DNA from: Nephrocerus scutellatus
Taxonomy: Eukaryota > Arthropoda > Insecta > Diptera > Pipunculidae
Assembly (NCBI GenBank): GCA_947095585.1
Contig: OX352763.1
Coordinates: forward strand, 104,387,908-104,451,907
Direction: 5' to 3'
DNA length: 64,000 nt
Shown: positions 63,546 through 64,000 of the stretch, one piece after another
Numbering within the stretch: position 1 is the stretch's first letter
How the letters are laid out: each line of letters starts with the position of its first letter
Notes under the pieces: generated by a model
What the model was told of the DNA's origin: nothing
Databases searched by the model: none
The model's input: the letters and a program-made list of their open reading frames with translations, nothing else
Made by a program: the position numbers and the translations under genes

Positions 63546-64000
63546 TACTCTCATTACTTTGTATGCTGCCATGCTCAGGCATGAAGTGTGCTGACAAAGT
63601 AATAAGACTCTTTTTTGTTTGTTCACTCGTTTAGTGTTTAAGCTGTAATATTTTAATTGCGGTTCATATGCAGATGGCATTATGAGGAATACAATGAATC
63701 GGGACTATATGAATAATTAATCGATCTAACCTTGAATACAATGTTAGCGCTGGTATGCTCCCTTCACACCACTCTTCCTGGGGGAAAAAGGAGAAATCAT
63801 GACACATCGTGATTTCTTCTTTTTAGGCGCCACTTGTGTATCATTTTCTGGTTTGATTACCAGGTGGGAGATTTTTTGTTTGTTTTACAATTATTTGAAA
63901 TAAATTTTTGTTTTGTCGTAAAAAGGTTACGTTAATTCGGAGAAGTACATAGGTAGGTATATTTATTTCTTATTGTTAAATTTTAGTTTAATGTATATTT
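63546..64000. other. No recognisable gene
   Basis: A short inverted pair, GAGAAATCATGACACA/TCGTGATTTCTTC, lies near 63,790-63,820. Nothing else is supported. Confidence 0.3.

Overview
The window looks like repeat-rich intergenic DNA of an insect, probably a higher dipteran. The case rests on AT-rich non-coding DNA, short 60-70 nt introns, and a transposon mix of BEL/Pao, Ty3/gypsy with errantivirus-like relatives, jockey/CR1-type LINEs, an R2-like element, hAT, PIF/Harbinger, a DD41D (rosa-like) Tc1/mariner element and a Helitron. A tephritid fruit fly is my best guess, because the DD41D rosa lineage was first described in Ceratitis rosa. That is inference. I find no convincing host gene, rRNA or stand-alone tRNA gene.

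Layout: 1-3.5 kb is mostly featureless with small repeats. 3.6-9.6 kb is nested debris: a LINE (ORF1 8.9-9.6 kb, endonuclease pieces 6.3-6.5 and 5.1-5.5 kb) is interrupted by an R2-like element (about 6.56-8.5 kb or more), a hAT zinc-finger fragment and a hAT transposase. 10-16.4 kb holds an LTR-like repeat, a Harbinger relic, a 1.5 kb tandem-repeat block, a LINE endonuclease piece, a four-exon hAT-type zinc-finger gene and a second Harbinger element with its Myb and MADF accessory remnants. 16.8-20 kb is tandem and simple repeats. 20-30 kb holds errantivirus-type gag, integrase and env relics, another hAT, a gypsy gag and more Harbinger accessory sequence. 30-34 kb is direct repeats plus a gypsy integrase remnant. 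35-37.5 kb has a SINE, an internally deleted LINE and a MADF relic. 37.7-40.7 kb is an internally deleted Ty3/gypsy element into which a rosa-like DD41D transposon inserted. 40.8-42.9 kb is a second gypsy pol. 43.8-45.3 kb is a LINE ORF1 carrying a 644 bp MITE.

The centrepiece is 45,285 to about 58,000. A minus-strand Helitron, with HUH Rep motifs, a Pif1-type helicase C-terminus and a 3' hairpin plus CTAG end, was hit by two BEL/Pao retrotransposons. BEL-1 (50,677-56,616) has near-identical LTRs and a 7 bp target duplication. BEL-2 (45,459-47,626) is a pol-less element with very unequal LTRs. Removing both leaves about 4.7 kb of Helitron. Downstream are another Harbinger relic, an inverted repeat and a second SINE.

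The most unusual signal is a 42-codon, hydrophobic, LTR-embedded small ORF found in both BEL-2 LTRs, with a diverged relative just past the end of a gypsy integrase at 32.4 kb. None of the transposons looks fully autonomous as sequenced.
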